DNA of 64,000 nucleotides, from the IMG/VR virus record IMGVR_UViG_3300036850_000105, positions 1 through 64,000 of that record; one strand, written 5' to 3'. Positions 63,419 through 64,000 of this stretch are shown one piece after another. Source of the stretch: a virus. Under the pieces are notes generated by a model. It was not told the origin of the DNA, did no database searches, and saw only the letters and a program-made list of their open reading frames with translations. Numbering within the stretch: the first letter of the stretch is position 1; the number at the start of each line of letters is the position of its first letter. The translations under genes and the position numbers were made by a program.

Positions 63419-64000
63419 TCACTCGACGTGCTTCCAGATCTGACAGAGCGCTACCATAGCGACCAGCCTGGGACTGATGCCAAGTCTGGACGCAACGACC
63501 CTGTGCGTTTCGCCGCGTTGGACAGATTCTCGGATTTGCCTCACGAGTGGCTCCGTGAGTTTTGCGTTAGGAACGGCCGCGCCGCGCCGCTGGCGACCCT
63601 TCTGTACCTTGTCGAGCATGTTGTCGGCAGTGGTCCCCTCGAACAGGTGAGCAACTCTCACGCAACCAAGCGCCCCGCCGTCGCACCTGTGGAGAGCCTG
63701 GGGGTCAGGCCATCGCCCATGTTCCAGGTACCAAGCAACGCGATGAGAATATTCGGGCTTGCCCAAGAACCGCACGCGCCCGTAACCACGGATGGCGCAT
63801 CCGGTCCACACCCAGCATGGGCCAAGTTCCGGCACGAGCACGGGGCCGTCCTTGTTGACGTATGCCCAGAAGCGCTCCTCGTCGCTGACGGTCCCGTGGG
63901 GACGAACGCATGCGCGACAATTCGGCGCCCTACCACCGCTAGCGCTGTGCCCGAAGCTCCTGATCGATTTCTCTCTCCCGCATCGCGAGCAGCGTCGTAC
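63419..64000 (-). CDS. Zn-ribbon / HNH endonuclease, 5' end outside window
   Basis: The frame stays open to the window edge, so at least 193 residues without a visible start. Near the edge: CSRCGREKSIRSFG and NCRACVRPHG form a Cys4 ribbon, then SDEERFWAYVNKDG. The HNH_3-type core follows: CWVWTGCAIRGYGRVRF, YSHRVAWYLEHGRW, HRCDGGALGCVRVAHLFEGT and NMLDKVQKGR. The C-terminus is an HTH (ETHRVVASRLGISPRLVAMV). A free-standing homing-type nuclease; leftward, against the virion genes. Confidence 0.85.
   Translation of the reverse strand, partial: VRRCSRCGREKSIRSFGHSASGGRAPNCRACVRPHGTVSDEERFWAYVNKDGPVLVPELGPCWVWTGCAIRGYGRVRFLGKPEYSHRVAWYLEHGRWPDPQALHRCDGGALGCVRVAHLFEGTTADNMLDKVQKGRQRRGAAVPNAKLTEPLVRQIRESVQRGETHRVVASRLGISPRLVAMVALCQIWKHVE

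Overview
The window is the central part of a temperate, contractile-tailed (myovirus-type) phage with GC-rich DNA. The likely host is a GC-rich proteobacterium-like organism, best guess Myxococcota. That guess rests on a lipoprotein with a long Gly/Ala/Ser linker followed by a single globular domain (49155-50105), a style common in Myxococcota, and on the overall base composition. No ribosomal, metabolic or other housekeeping gene is visible. An apparently intact attP with phage genes on both sides suggests the sequence is unintegrated phage DNA (episomal or virion genome) rather than a prophage split by host DNA.

Layout. (1) 1-7766, leftward early operon: about 25 small genes, most joined by 4-bp ATGA/GTGA/TTGA overlaps. 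It holds a RecE-like PD-(D/E)XK exonuclease and a RecT-like annealing protein, plus zinc-ribbon proteins, tiny membrane peptides and a protein with a 200-bp hexanucleotide repeat. (2) 7790-8303, immunity switch: a leftward HTH repressor gene lies between two copies of a 16-bp palindromic operator, facing a rightward Cro-like gene. (3) 8632-20292, rightward accessory and lysogeny region: two paralogous zinc-ribbon/HNH-like proteins, a DUF433 protein, and a tyrosine integrase whose own coding sequence contains a tRNA-Thr 3'-half (attP). It also holds a C5-cytosine methylase, DUF1643, a catalytically complete TnpB, DUF4326, a VRR-NUC nuclease and two adenine-type methylases. (4) 20382-20522: terminator, promoter and a cluster of inverted repeats. 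(5) 20569-29957, replication and middle genes: HNH protein, DnaD/O-like protein, AEP primase-DnaB helicase fusion, SSB, PD-(D/E)XK nuclease and many small unknowns. (6) 29954-40543, packaging and head: small and large terminase, portal, scaffold, major capsid and connector/completion proteins, with a P-loop protein, a glycosyltransferase-like protein and an opposite-strand SAM methyltransferase inserted. (7) 40611-54770, tail: sheath, tube, tail chaperone with a textbook -1 frameshift signal, a short tape measure, hub, gp25/W-, J- and I-like baseplate proteins. A leftward four-gene envelope cassette (48976-50709) sits in the middle. (8) 54902-63416, adsorption: beta-helix tailspike, 1184-residue Asp-box (sialidase-like) fibre, a 13-unit repeat protein and small virion proteins. 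(9) The right edge holds an HNH gene running out of the window.

How it works together: the operator-flanked switch chooses between lysogeny and the divergent early operons. The left operon supplies recombination. The right operon supplies modification (three different DNA methylases, with no restriction enzyme recognised), integration and then replication. Late genes follow in the usual order packaging-head-tail-baseplate-fibres. No endolysin or classical holin was recognised; the leftward cassette at 48976-50709 is the only envelope-directed gene group seen.
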